A DNA stretch of 64,000 nucleotides from Gemmatimonadales bacterium (GTDB taxonomy: Bacteria; Gemmatimonadota; Gemmatimonadetes; Longimicrobiales; Gaopeijiaceae), in assembly GCA_007692605.1 (NCBI GenBank), contig REBS01000113.1, positions 1-64,000 of the forward strand, given 5' to 3'. Each line of letters begins with the position of its first letter. The stretch's first letter is position 1. The notes below the pieces were generated by a model, which had not been told where the DNA came from, did not search any database, and worked only from the letters and a program-made list of their open reading frames with translations. Positions 31,836 through 41,287 of this stretch are shown here, piece after piece. The position numbers and the translations under genes were made by a program.

Positions 31836-34559
31836 ATGCGCTCCCCCCTCTGCACCGTCGCCGCCCTCCGGCCGGTGCTCCTCTGCCGACTCCTGGTCGT
31901 CTGCCTCCTGCTCGCAGCGGGTGAGCTTGCCGCGCAGGAGGGGAAAGGCCCCCGGTCTCCGGAATCGGCGCCGGCGATGGCATCCCCGGCGGCGGGCGTG
32001 AGCGCCACCCCCGACTCCCTCGGGCAGCCGATCGACATCCTGATCAATCTTCGCATGGGGCGCCTATCGGAGCGACTCGTGCCCGCGGCACAGCGCGGGG
32101 ACACCCCCTTCCTCCCGGCGGCGACCTTCCTCGAGATGGGAGAGGTCTTCTTCGTCGAGAACGGGGACGGGGTCCTGCGAGCCACGCGGCAGCCGGGCGC
32201 GGTCGAGATCCTGGTCGATGCCGAGGCCGGCCGGGCCCGTCTCGGAGGCGAACTGCTGGCCGACATGACCGATCAGATGCTCTGGCGGGACGGTACGATC
32301 ATGCTCACCCCCCGACTCCTCGAGCGCCTCCTGGGCGTCACGATCCACACGAATTTCTCGGACCTGCACGCCGTCGTCCTCAATCCCGAGGTGCTTCCCC
32401 TGGGGCGCCGGATCGAGCGGGAGCGGCGACTCGCCGTGCTCCGCCCCCCCGGTGCGACCCCTCCGGCCGAGCGCACCCTGGACCGCACCCCGTACCGCAC
32501 CGGCGGCATGGTACTCGACTGGAGCACCTCGGCCGCGCTGGACCGGCCCCAGGAAAGCGCGCAGCTCTCCCTCGGCTTCGGCGCACAGCTCCTGGGGGGC
32601 TCCCTCCAGCTCAGCGGCCGCAGCCAGGGTCCCGTGGCGGACGGAGCGGTCGACACCGGGGCCAGCTACCACATCGCCTGGCCGCAACAGCGATGGCTCC
32701 GGCAGCTGCGCCTCGGAGACGGCCTCGGCTCCGGTCCCCGGCCACGGTCGCTGCGCGGAATCCACCTCACCAACGCGCCCTACGTTCGCGACGCCTACTT
32801 CGCCACGGCCGAGGTGACCGGACGCCTGGGTCCGGGCTGGGAGATCGAGCTGCGTCAGCAGGGGCGAACGATCGACATGACCCGGGCCGACGAGCAGGGG
32901 GCCTTCGCGCTCGACGTGCCCCTCAGCTACGGGACCAATCCCGTCGAGGTGGTGGCCTACGGTGCGCACGGTGAGGTCGTCACGATGGAGCGACTCATGC
33001 TCCTTCGGCAGGATCGGCTTCCGGGAGGCCGCTTCGAGTGGGGGCTGAGCGCGGGTGAATGCCGCTCGGGCGCCTGCCGGGCCTCGGGAAACCTGGACCT
33101 GCGCTACGGACTCTCCGACCGCTGGACGCTGCGCGCCGGCACGGACGGATTCCACCGCGACACCCTCCCCGATCTCGCGCACCCCTACCTCGAGCTGTCG
33201 GGATCCCCGGTCCACTCGGTCCACCTGGGGCTCGAGGCGCTCTACGACGGGTTCTACCGTGGGGTGACCGAATTCACCCCGTCGTCGAGTCTGCGTATTC
33301 GGGGCGCCTATACATGGTTTCAGCCCGACCTCGACGCGCCGGTCCTGCACGACGCCCGGCGACGCTCCACGACCGAGGCCGACCTCTTCTGGCGGCCCTT
33401 CGGAGGCGGCAACCGCTGGAGCCTGAGGGGCTCGGCGGTCTACGAGGAGCGGCGGGACGACTGGCGCCTCCGCTGGCGGGCGACCTCGGCCCTGCAGCTC
33501 GGCGGATACCGGGTCGAGCTGGGAGTGCAGGATCCGGGGCGCTACCAGTCGCACGAGCTCGAGCGCGGCCTCTTCGTGTCGGGCGATCAACCGCTGCGGC
33601 AGATCGCCTCGGTTCGGGGGCGGATCCCCCTTCCGAGCCCGACCACGCTCTCGCCCTGGCTCCACGCCGAAATCGAAATGATCGGGTGGGACTCGGTCGC
33701 CCGTGGTCAGCTTCGCCTCAGCTATCCGGTCACGCGCAGCACCCAGCTCAACCTCACCGGCGGGTGGGACCCGATGGGAGACCATCGCTTCACCGCGGGA
33801 CTCCAGGCGACGCTCGACCAGCTCCGCTCCGTGACCCAGGTCTTCGGCGGGGCGAACCGCGAGACCCGCGCGCTTCAGTACGCCCAGGGGAACGTGCAGT
33901 GGAACGAGGCCACCGGTGGTTTCCGCCTCGATTCCGGACCGGGCGTGGAACGGGCCGGGATCTCGGGATACGTCTTTCTCGACGAGAATGGAAACGGGCG
34001 CCGGGATCCCGGGGAACCGGTGCTCTCGGGGGTCCGGGTGATGATCGAGGGTCGAACGGTCACGACCGACGAACAGGGTCGCTACACGCACTGGGATCTC
34101 ACGCCCTACGAGATGACCCGGGTGCAGCTGGACCCGATGACGTTGCCCAATCCGCTCTGGGTTCCGGCGCTCGGAACGATCGAGCTCCCCCTCGCCCCCT
34201 CGTCGTACCGTCGGCTCGACCTGCCGGTAGTGCCCGGCGCCGAGATCAGCGGACGCATCGTTCGGATCTCCGACGGTGGACGCGAGGAACCGGTGGCCGG
34301 GATGGAGGTGGTGATCGCGGACCTGGTCCGGCCCGGAGAGGAGACCGAGGTCACGACCTTCTCGGACGGGGGATTCTACGCCATGGGACTCAAGCCGGGA
34401 GCCTACGAGCTGCGAGTCCCTCCCGAACTTCTCGACCACGTCCAGCTCATCCAGGATCACCCCGACCGTGCGGTCGTCGTGCGGTCGAATGGAGAGGGCT
34501 CGGCCGGGAACGTCGTCATTCGCCTCGTACCGAGACCCGCCGTGACGGCATCGCCATGA
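31836..34559 (+). CDS. Outer-membrane usher-like protein with SdrD-type domain
   Basis: The product has 907 residues with a signal peptide (about 1-33, LLVVCLLLAAGELAAQ). An N-terminal domain (about 50-200) precedes a large beta-barrel region. A plug-like stretch at about 305-385 (LRGIHLTNAPYVRDAYFATA, ELRQQGRTIDMTRADEQGAF, NPVEVVAYGAHGEV, then MLLRQDRLPGGRFEWGLSAG) mirrors the FimD/PapC layout. At about 706-760 sits ISGYVFLDENGNGRRDPGEP, an SdrD/carboxypeptidase-regulatory domain with a DxNxNGxxDxGE calcium-type loop, followed by a further Ig-like domain. Canonical ushers end in two small domains of another kind, so this looks like a divergent usher class. The start is ATG 31836 (the longer frame is read-through). 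It would secrete and anchor the DUF4402 fibre. Confidence 0.8.
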   Translation: MRSPLCTVAALRPVLLCRLLVVCLLLAAGELAAQEGKGPRSPESAPAMASPAAGVSATPDSLGQPIDILINLRMGRLSERLVPAAQRGDTPFLPAATFLEMGEVFFVENGDGVLRATRQPGAVEILVDAEAGRARLGGELLADMTDQMLWRDGTIMLTPRLLERLLGVTIHTNFSDLHAVVLNPEVLPLGRRIERERRLAVLRPPGATPPAERTLDRTPYRTGGMVLDWSTSAALDRPQESAQLSLGFGAQLLGGSLQLSGRSQGPVADGAVDTGASYHIAWPQQRWLRQLRLGDGLGSGPRPRSLRGIHLTNAPYVRDAYFATAEVTGRLGPGWEIELRQQGRTIDMTRADEQGAFALDVPLSYGTNPVEVVAYGAHGEVVTMERLMLLRQDRLPGGRFEWGLSAGECRSGACRASGNLDLRYGLSDRWTLRAGTDGFHRDTLPDLAHPYLELSGSPVHSVHLGLEALYDGFYRGVTEFTPSSSLRIRGAYTWFQPDLDAPVLHDARRRSTTEADLFWRPFGGGNRWSLRGSAVYEERRDDWRLRWRATSALQLGGYRVELGVQDPGRYQSHELERGLFVSGDQPLRQIASVRGRIPLPSPTTLSPWLHAEIEMIGWDSVARGQLRLSYPVTRSTQLNLTGGWDPMGDHRFTAGLQATLDQLRSVTQVFGGANRETRALQYAQGNVQWNEATGGFRLDSGPGVERAGISGYVFLDENGNGRRDPGEPVLSGVRVMIEGRTVTTDEQGRYTHWDLTPYEMTRVQLDPMTLPNPLWVPALGTIELPLAPSSYRRLDLPVVPGAEISGRIVRISDGGREEPVAGMEVVIADLVRPGEETEVTTFSDGGFYAMGLKPGAYELRVPPELLDHVQLIQDHPDRAVVVRSNGEGSAGNVVIRLVPRPAVTASP

Positions 34560-34622
34560 CGGTCCGGATGCCCCAGATTGCCCCATGACCATTTCCAGAC
34601 GCGAACCCACGGAGCCCACCGG

Positions 34623-35972
34623 ATGAGCCAGACGCTCCTCCTCGTCGACGACGACACCACCATCCTGGACTCGATCGGCCGCTACCTCGAGAGAGATGGC
34701 TTCGAGGTCCTGCTCGAGACCCGCGGGCACCCCGCCCTGGCCACTTTCGAGGCCCACCGCCCCGAGGTGGTGCTCCTGGACCTGAAGCTTCCCGACGTGG
34801 AGCACCTCGAGATCCTCGAGCGACTGCGGGAGTGGAATGCGTCGGTGATCCTCCTGACGGGGCATGCCGACGTGCCCACCGCCGTCGAGGCGATGCAGCT
34901 CGGAGCCGAGAGCTTCCTGGCGAAGCCGGTCGAACTCGACCATCTCTCCGCCGTCCTGAAGCAGGTGCTCGAGAAGAACCGGCTTCTCCGTGAAAACGAG
35001 CGCCTTCGGCAGGGAGGTACCGCGGCCGAGGGGCTCGAGGCCCTCGGGGTCTCTCCGGGGATGAGGGAGCTCTCCGCGCAGATCGAGATGCTCTCGGCTT
35101 CGGAGCGGACCACCGTCCTGCTGACCGGCGAGAGCGGGACCGGAAAGGGGTGGGTCGCCCGGATGCTGCACGGCCTCAGTCCCCGGGGCCGGCGGCCCTT
35201 CGTCGAGGTGAACTCGGCCGGTCTGACCCCAACCTTCCTGGCGTCCGAGCTCTTCGGCCACGAGAAGGGGGCCTTCACCGATGCCCGCGAGCGCCGTGAC
35301 GGTCTCTTCCTCGAGGCCGACCGGGGCACCCTCTTTCTGGACGAGATCGGGGAGATGAGCCTCGAGGTCCAGCCCCGGCTCCTGAACGTGCTCGAGACGC
35401 GAAGCTTCCGGCGCCTCGGGGGTACCGAGGAGCTGCATGCCGACGTTCGACTGATCGCCGCGACGAATCGGGACCTTTCGAAGAGGGTCGAGGACGGACG
35501 CTTCCGCAACGACCTCTTCTATCGACTCAATGTGGCCTCGCTCCACCTGCCTCCCCTGCGGGAGAGAACCGACGACGACCGCCTGGCACTCCTGCACGGG
35601 CTGCTGAGGGGACTCCGCAAGGAGATTCCCGGGAGCGCCGATCGGATCCACGACGACGCCCTCGAGGTCCTCCTCGCCTATCGTTGGCCGGGAAACATCC
35701 GGGAGATGCGAAACACCCTCGAACGGGCACTCATCTTCGCGGCCGGCGGTGAGGAGATTCGGCGGACACACCTGCCGGCCGAGCTCGTCCGGAAGGGGGG
35801 AGCGTCACGTTCGAAGGGCTTCCAACCGACGACGCTCGAGGCCGTCGAGGCCCGCCATATCGAGAGGACCCTCCTGCACCATCGAGGGAACCGGACGCAT
35901 GCGGCGGACGACCTGGGGATCGCGCGCACGACCCTGATCAACAAGATCCGAAAGTACGAGCTGGATCTGTAG
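34623..35972 (+). CDS. Sigma-54-dependent response regulator (NtrC family), orphan
   Basis: The product has 449 residues. The receiver domain (1-115) is complete: Asp 10-12, phospho-acceptor Asp 53 in VVLLDLKLPD, Thr 79 and Lys 101. The AAA+ domain (about 142-375) has Walker A GESGTGKG (169-176) and Walker B TLFLDEIG (236-243), the sensor RLIAATNRDL, and RFRNDLFYRLNV. The sigma-54-contact loop reads GAFTDA (216-221) where GAFTGA is usual. A Fis-type HTH ends the protein (HHRGNRTHAADDLGIARTTL, about 418-437). No histidine kinase lies nearby. It is 63 bases downstream of the usher on the same strand, and a sigma-54 promoter heads that operon, so it is the likely activator of it. Confidence 0.93.
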   Translation: MSQTLLLVDDDTTILDSIGRYLERDGFEVLLETRGHPALATFEAHRPEVVLLDLKLPDVEHLEILERLREWNASVILLTGHADVPTAVEAMQLGAESFLAKPVELDHLSAVLKQVLEKNRLLRENERLRQGGTAAEGLEALGVSPGMRELSAQIEMLSASERTTVLLTGESGTGKGWVARMLHGLSPRGRRPFVEVNSAGLTPTFLASELFGHEKGAFTDARERRDGLFLEADRGTLFLDEIGEMSLEVQPRLLNVLETRSFRRLGGTEELHADVRLIAATNRDLSKRVEDGRFRNDLFYRLNVASLHLPPLRERTDDDRLALLHGLLRGLRKEIPGSADRIHDDALEVLLAYRWPGNIREMRNTLERALIFAAGGEEIRRTHLPAELVRKGGASRSKGFQPTTLEAVEARHIERTLLHHRGNRTHAADDLGIARTTLINKIRKYELDL

Positions 35973-36030
35973 GGAGGGATCGACGTTCAAGGCCGAACCC
36001 CGTACCCGAAGCCGATGGTGGCCCGGCGGC

Positions 36031-36924
36031 TCACCCCCCGTCGGACCCCGATGCATCGCGGTCCAGCTCGACGCCACACTCCCGGGCGATCAACTCGCGG
36101 AACCCCCGCATCAGATCGAGCGTGACCGGGCCGACCCGACCCTCGCCGACCGGCTGCCCGTCGAGCTCGACCGTAGGGCGAATCTCGGTCGTCGTGCCGG
36201 TGAAGAAGATCTCGGAGGCACACGCGAGCTCCGCGACCGGGATGGTCCGCTCCTCGACCGGCACCCCGCGGGCCCGTGCAACCTCGAGCACGACCTCTCG
36301 CGTGATCCCCGGCAGGATCTGGTTCGAGGCGGGGTGGGTGGCCACGACATCGCCGAAGACGGCAAAGACGTTGTTGTGCGCCCCCTCGAGGGCGAGACCG
36401 TCCCGCACCATCAGCGCATCGGTCGCACCGGCCTGGCGGGCCTCCTCCTGCGCCAGGACGCTGGGAAGGAGCTGGATCGTCTTGAGATCACAGCGCGTCC
36501 AGCGCCGATCCGGCACGGTCACCGCGTTGAATCCGCGCATCCATCGCTCCACCGCGGGGCGCTCGAAGGCCTTCGCGTAGGCGAAAACGGTCGGCCTCGC
36601 GGGTGGATCGGGGAAGGCGTGGGAGCGCGGGGCCACCCCCCGGGTGATCTGCAGATACACCATCGACATCGTGTGGTCCTGGAGGCCACACCGCTCCAGC
36701 AGCTCCTGATGGATCGCTGGCAGTGGCTCGACGTCGAAGTCGATTCGAAGCGCTCCCAGCCCGCGGGTCAGGCGCCGGAGGTGTCCGTCCATTCGCAGTG
36801 GACGTCCCCCGTAGAAGGGGGTGACCTCGTAGAGGCCGTCGGCAAAGAGAAACCCCCGATCCTCGACCGGGATCATGGCCTCGGATCGGGGGATGAACGC
36901 TCCGTTCAGGTATACGGGGTCCAT
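36031..36924 (-). CDS. dat: D-amino-acid transaminase (class IV PLP enzyme)
   Basis: The product has 297 residues. It interconverts D-alanine and D-glutamate, the D-amino acids of peptidoglycan, with PLP. The fold-type IV landmarks match bacillary D-amino-acid transaminase: VEDRGFLFADGLYEVTPFYG (20-39), LQITRGVAPRSHAFPD (91-106), RRWTRCDLKTIQLLPSVLAQ with Lys 148 as Schiff-base lysine, ALEGAHNNVFAV, THPASNQILPGITREVV and EIFFTGTTTEIRPTVELDG. The VYLQITRG and RSHAF stretches favour D-amino-acid transaminase over branched-chain transaminase. The gene follows pspA by 8 bases and is the last of the long minus-strand run. Confidence 0.9.
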   Translation of the reverse strand: MDPVYLNGAFIPRSEAMIPVEDRGFLFADGLYEVTPFYGGRPLRMDGHLRRLTRGLGALRIDFDVEPLPAIHQELLERCGLQDHTMSMVYLQITRGVAPRSHAFPDPPARPTVFAYAKAFERPAVERWMRGFNAVTVPDRRWTRCDLKTIQLLPSVLAQEEARQAGATDALMVRDGLALEGAHNNVFAVFGDVVATHPASNQILPGITREVVLEVARARGVPVEERTIPVAELACASEIFFTGTTTEIRPTVELDGQPVGEGRVGPVTLDLMRGFRELIARECGVELDRDASGSDGG

Positions 36925-36932
36925 GCGCTCGC

Positions 36933-37802
36933 TCAGTTCGGGTCCCGGTTCTCGAGGCGGTCGAACTCCTCGAGCAGCTCCGCCTCCTGAATCTCGCCGT
37001 CGTGCGCTTTCGCCTCGGCCGCCTTCCGGCGATCGAAGTCGGAGATCGAGTTGGCGTCGGGATCGACGGCCTCGTCGTCTTGGGCCTCCTCACCGGCCTG
37101 GAGCTGGCGTCGTTCCTCACCAGCGGGTCCGAGCAGACCCATCTCGCGCTTCAGCGCAAGGAGACGACCATCCATGTCGTCGCCCGTCTCCAGCTGGCGG
37201 AACTCGTCTTCGAGGGTGTCTCCGGTGAGCGCTTCGGACACCTCGGCCGACGCCAGACTGCGCCGCTCCGACTCCTCGATCTTCTCGGCCATCCGGTTGA
37301 AGGCATCGAAGGCCGACGTGTCGGAGAGCCCCGACATCGTCTCGTGGATCCGCTTCTGGGCCTGCGCCCGCTTCTGCTTGGCGATCAGGAGGTTCCGCTT
37401 GCGCTTGGCCTCTTCGATCTTGTCGTTCAGCTGCTTGAGCGAGGCCTTCAGCTTCTCGGTCTCCTGCGACTGCCCCTGCCAGGTCTGCTCCAGGGCGTGC
37501 CCCCGGTCGGCGTGCTCCTGGTGGCGAAGAAGCGCCTGCTTGGCCAGGTCGTCACGACCCTCCTGGACCGCGAGCATCGCCCGCCTCTCCCAGTCCTTGG
37601 CCTGCTTCATCTCGTCTTCGAGCTGCGAACGAAGCTTTCGCTCATCGGCGATCGCGGCCGCGACCTCGCGCTTGGCCTTCGCCAGCTGGTCGCGCATGTC
37701 GAGAATGATCTGATTCAGCATCTTCTCGGGGTCTTCGGCCCGAGCGATCAGATCATTGATGTTGGACTTGAAGAGCGTCGAGATCTTTGAAAATATGCTC
37801 AT
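36933..37802 (-). CDS. pspA: PspA/IM30 family membrane-stress protein
   Basis: The product has 289 residues. PspA/Vipp1 proteins are ESCRT-III-like and coat damaged inner membrane. The amphipathic N-terminal helix (MSIFSKISTLFKSNINDLIA) and the next family segment AEDPEKMLNQIILDMRDQL are clear, followed by long coiled coils (about 30-190). A C-terminal acidic part (about 215-289) is longer than in E. coli PspA (about 220 residues). No PspF, PspB or PspC is seen nearby. It is preceded 3 bases upstream by a YbjN-like gene, so these two are probably co-expressed. Confidence 0.92.
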   Translation of the reverse strand: MSIFSKISTLFKSNINDLIARAEDPEKMLNQIILDMRDQLAKAKREVAAAIADERKLRSQLEDEMKQAKDWERRAMLAVQEGRDDLAKQALLRHQEHADRGHALEQTWQGQSQETEKLKASLKQLNDKIEEAKRKRNLLIAKQKRAQAQKRIHETMSGLSDTSAFDAFNRMAEKIEESERRSLASAEVSEALTGDTLEDEFRQLETGDDMDGRLLALKREMGLLGPAGEERRQLQAGEEAQDDEAVDPDANSISDFDRRKAAEAKAHDGEIQEAELLEEFDRLENRDPN

Positions 37803-37805
37803 TGG

Positions 37806-38207
37806 TCATCCCTCCACGGGCGCGGAGGCGAGGGTCTTGATCCGCTCCATGTGGCCGGACGCGGCCATCTGGAGACTTTCGAGCGCCGCCTGGAGATCCG
37901 AGAAATCCAGGGATTCCAGCTGGAAGGTGTGGCCGAGGATGAGTTCTCCTTCCTCGATGCCGTACGCGCCATGGACCACATCGGCCGCGTTCATCTCCAG
38001 CAGGGTTCTATAGAGATCTTCCCGAGGCGTTCCGTCGGCCGGAAGATCCATCACCTTCATCCGGAGGATGAGCAGCGGAGGTGAGTGGTTCACCACGATC
38101 GGGAGGTCGTCGGTACGGCTTCGTACCAGATACATTCCCTCCGCCACCTCTTCATGTTCCACATCCATTCGGATGAGGAAGCTCTCCAGGTCTTCTCTCG
38201 TCACCAT
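37806..38207 (-). CDS. YbjN/CesT-like small cytoplasmic protein
   Basis: The product has 133 residues from ATG 38207, which has GGAGGGG six bases upstream; the frame extends to 38252 without a better start. There is no signal peptide or membrane segment. The layout fits the YbjN / type III chaperone-like (CesT) fold: TREDLESFLIRMDVEHEEVA, a strand pair with YLVRS and PIVVNHSPPLLILRMKV, a DLYRTLLEMNAADVVHGAYG helix-strand, then ILGHTFQLESLDFSDLQAAL. Such proteins are found next to pspA in several bacteria and may regulate or hold it, but the function is not set. A perfect hairpin lies 20 bases before its start. Confidence 0.72.
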   Translation of the reverse strand: MVTREDLESFLIRMDVEHEEVAEGMYLVRSRTDDLPIVVNHSPPLLILRMKVMDLPADGTPREDLYRTLLEMNAADVVHGAYGIEEGELILGHTFQLESLDFSDLQAALESLQMAASGHMERIKTLASAPVEG

Positions 38208-38226
38208 GTCACCCCTCCGTGGTCCG

Positions 38227-38248
38227 GTCGGCGCCCCGGAGCGCCGAC
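38227..38248 (-). other. Leader hairpin before the ybjN-like gene
   Basis: Eight-bp perfect arms (38227-38234 and 38241-38248) with a 6-base loop lie in the 188-base gap after uvrA, 20 bases from the ATG at 38207 and close to its GGAGGGG ribosome binding site. There is no T-run, so it may be a leader structure. I see no strong promoter in the rest of the gap. Confidence 0.35.
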
Positions 38249-38395
38249 ACATTCAGATGGCCACCTCCGCCGGGCGGGGTGGGCTCGGGACTCCGAAGCT
38301 CCACTCCCGGTGTCCCCTTCCCTTCACAGTACGAGCGAAGGGGTGGAGACGATTCATTCGGTCGCCCCTACAATACCGTGTCGAACGCCCGTCCG

Positions 38396-41287
38396 CTATG
38401 CGGTCACGCCGGCTGCGAGCATCGGGGCGAGGTATCGTCCGGTGAGAGACCCCGCGGTTTCGGCCACCGCCTCGGGTGGACCCTCCGCGACGATCAGGCC
38501 CCCTCCGTCCCCGCCCTCGGGACCCAGATCCACGATCCAGTCCGAGGTCTTGGCGACCTCGAGGTTGTGCTCGATCACCACCACCGTGTTGCCCTTGTCG
38601 ACCAACTGGTGCAGCACCCCGAGGAGCACCCGCACATCCTCGAAGTGGAGACCGGTCGTGGGCTCGTCCAGAATATACAGCGTGTTCCCGGTGGCTCGCT
38701 TCGACAGCTCCGTCGCCAGCTTCACCCTCTGCGCCTCCCCCCCGGACAGGGTGGTGGCCGATTGGCCCAGCTGAAGGTAGCCGAGCCCCACATCGAAGAG
38801 CGTCTGAAGCTTCTCGCGGATCCTGGGGACCGGGTGAAAGAACTCCAGAGCGTCCGCAATCGTCATGTCGAGGACGTCGGCGATGTTCTTTCCCCGGTAG
38901 TGCACGTCGAGGGTCTCGCGGTTGTAGCGTCGCCCCCGGCACACGTCGCAGGGCACGTACACGTCGGGCAGGAAGTGCATCTCGATCTTCACCAGACCGT
39001 CGCCCGAGCAGGATTCGCACCGCCCGCCCTTCACATTGAACGAAAAACGCCCCTGGGCGTAGCCGCGCATCTGTGATTCGGGAAGCTCGGCGAAGAGCTT
39101 TCGGATCGGCGTGAAGACGCCCGAGTAGGTGGCCGGGTTCGAGCGGGGAGTCCGGCCGATCGGGGACTGGTCCACCTCGATCACCTTGTCGACTCCTTCC
39201 ACTCCCTCGAGCCCATCGAAGGGGAGGGGCAGGTCACGAGCGCGGTAGAGCTGCCAGGCCAGGGCCCGATAGAGCGTCTCGTTGATCAGGCTCGATTTGC
39301 CGGATCCGGACACCCCCGTGATCGTCACGAAGCACCCCAGGGGAATCGCCACGTCGATCCCCTGCAGATTGTGCCCCCTCGCGCCCCGGATCCGGAGCTG
39401 CCGGTCGGGATCGGCCCGTCGGCGCTCCTCGGGGATCGGGATTCGGCGCTCTCCCCGGAGGTAGGCCCCGGTGAGTGATTTCGGCTCTGCGAGCACCCGG
39501 TCGATCGTTCCCGCAGCCACCACGTCTCCACCATGTCGACCGGCTCCGGGCCCCAGATCGATCACATAGTCGGCCGCCCGGATGGTATCCTCGTCGTGCT
39601 CCACGACCAGCACGGTGTTCCCCAGGTCCCTCAGGGCCCGCAGGGTGCCCAGGAGCCGGTCGTTGTCGCGCTGGTGGAGTCCGATCGATGGCTCGTCGAG
39701 CACGTAGAGCACCCCGACCAGTCGGCTCCCGATCTGGGTGGCCAGTCGGATGCGCTGTCCCTCGCCCCCGGAAAGGGTATGGGCCGAGCGTCCGAGCGTG
39801 AGATACCGGAGGCCCACATCGTCGAGAAACCGCAGCCGCTCCCGAACCTCCTTCAGGATGGGGCCCGCGACCGCACCCGGCAGGGCCGGCACATCGAGCG
39901 ACTCGGGCGCGTCCGGGCCCCGGGTCTCGCCTTCGACCGGGAGCCGCTGAAAGAAGTCCTGTGCGGCACCGATCGAAAGCTGCCCGATCTCTCCCAACGA
40001 GCGCCCACCGATCGTCACGGCCAGCGACTCGGAACGCAGTCGGGTTCCCCCACACTTCTCGCAGGGCTGCGAGGTCATGTAGCTCGTGAGCTGCTCGCGC
40101 ACGGCGTCCGACGAGGTCTCCTCGTATCGCCGCCGGACATTCGCGACGACCCCCTCCCAGGGCTCGGTGTAGGCCCGCTTCTTCCCCCCACGCTTGTAGG
40201 GGAAGCGAATCTTCATTTTGCCCGAACCGAAGAGGACGGCGTCACGGACATCCTCGGGAAGCTCGCCCCAGGGCGTGTTCGCGTGGAATTCGTAGGCCTC
40301 GGCCAGCGCCGGTACTACCGACCGCTTGAGGTGGCCCGACGGCTCCCCCCAGGGAAGGATCACCCCTTCGAGGATCGAGATCGAGTCGTCTCCCAGGAGG
40401 AGATCGGCGCTGACTTCGCGGCGCGTGCCCAGGCCATCGCATCCCTCGCACGCCCCGTAGGGAGAGTTGAAGGAGAACTGCCGCGGCTCGAGTTCGGGAA
40501 GCGAGGTCCCGCAGTGAGCGCAGGCGTAGTGCTCCGAAAAGAGGTGCGGCTCGGGATCCGTCCCCTTCCCGTACTCAAGCACCTCGAGAATCCCCTCGGC
40601 CGTGGTCAGTGCGGTCTCGACCGAGTCCGCGAGGCGCGCCCGATCCGAAGCCCGGATCACCAGCCGGTCGACCACGACCGAAACGTCATGATTCTCATAC
40701 CGATTCAGCGCAGGTGGCTCGGAAAGATCCCAGGTCTCGCCATCGACCCGGACCCGGACGAAGCCATCCTTGCGTGCCTTCTCGAAGAGCTCGCGAAACT
40801 CCCCCTTTCGACCGCGCACCAACGGAGCCAGGATTTCGACCCGGGTCCCCTCGTCGAGCGTGAGGAGGCGATCGACGATCTGCGATGACGACTGCCGAAG
40901 GACCGGTCGTTCGCAGCTGGGGCAGTGCGGGGTCCCGACCCGTGCCCAGAGGAGGCGGAGGTAGTCGTAGATCTCGGTGACCGTCCCGACGGTGGAGCGG
41001 GGATTGCGCGAGATCGTCTTCTGTTCGATCGAGATCGCGGGCGACAGTCCTTCGATGGCGTCCACATCGGGCTTTTCCATCAACCCCAGGAACTGCCGGG
41101 CATACGCCGAGAGCGACTCGACGTAGCGGCGCTGCCCCTCGGCGTAGATCGTGTCGAAGGCCAGCGAGGACTTGCCCGATCCGGAGATGCCCGTGATGAC
41201 CACGAGGGCTTCTCTCGGGATCTCGAGGGAGATGTCGTTCAGGTTGTGTTCGCGGGCCCCCCGCACCACGAGGGTGTCACGGACCAT
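38396..41287 (-). CDS. uvrA: Excinuclease ABC subunit A
   Basis: The product has 963 residues. UvrA is the damage-sensing ATPase of nucleotide excision repair and loads UvrB. It has two ABC ATPase halves: the first P-loop is [20 protein letters not shown] at about 34-53, and a second [20 protein letters not shown] lies at about 655-674. ABC signatures [20 protein letters not shown] and [20 protein letters not shown], both followed by LDEP[ST] Walker B segments, are present. Zinc-finger Cys pairs (CPSC, CAHC...[12 protein letters not shown]...CDVCRG) are intact. Length and order are normal. The gene follows htpX directly; there is no gap between the stop of htpX and the ATG. Confidence 0.97.
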   Translation of the reverse strand: MVRDTLVVRGAREHNLNDISLEIPREALVVITGISGSGKSSLAFDTIYAEGQRRYVESLSAYARQFLGLMEKPDVDAIEGLSPAISIEQKTISRNPRSTVGTVTEIYDYLRLLWARVGTPHCPSCERPVLRQSSSQIVDRLLTLDEGTRVEILAPLVRGRKGEFRELFEKARKDGFVRVRVDGETWDLSEPPALNRYENHDVSVVVDRLVIRASDRARLADSVETALTTAEGILEVLEYGKGTDPEPHLFSEHYACAHCGTSLPELEPRQFSFNSPYGACEGCDGLGTRREVSADLLLGDDSISILEGVILPWGEPSGHLKRSVVPALAEAYEFHANTPWGELPEDVRDAVLFGSGKMKIRFPYKRGGKKRAYTEPWEGVVANVRRRYEETSSDAVREQLTSYMTSQPCEKCGGTRLRSESLAVTIGGRSLGEIGQLSIGAAQDFFQRLPVEGETRGPDAPESLDVPALPGAVAGPILKEVRERLRFLDDVGLRYLTLGRSAHTLSGGEGQRIRLATQIGSRLVGVLYVLDEPSIGLHQRDNDRLLGTLRALRDLGNTVLVVEHDEDTIRAADYVIDLGPGAGRHGGDVVAAGTIDRVLAEPKSLTGAYLRGERRIPIPEERRRADPDRQLRIRGARGHNLQGIDVAIPLGCFVTITGVSGSGKSSLINETLYRALAWQLYRARDLPLPFDGLEGVEGVDKVIEVDQSPIGRTPRSNPATYSGVFTPIRKLFAELPESQMRGYAQGRFSFNVKGGRCESCSGDGLVKIEMHFLPDVYVPCDVCRGRRYNRETLDVHYRGKNIADVLDMTIADALEFFHPVPRIREKLQTLFDVGLGYLQLGQSATTLSGGEAQRVKLATELSKRATGNTLYILDEPTTGLHFEDVRVLLGVLHQLVDKGNTVVVIEHNLEVAKTSDWIVDLGPEGGDGGGLIVAEGPPEAVAETAGSLTGRYLAPMLAAGVTA

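Noticed and set aside
32064..35771. 1235-residue open frame on the minus strand opposite the usher and response regulator genes
   Set aside because: Its translation is low in recognisable motifs and rich in His/Gly/Pro/Val; the plus strand encodes clear usher and NtrC-type proteins over the same span. Long antisense frames are expected in GC-rich DNA.
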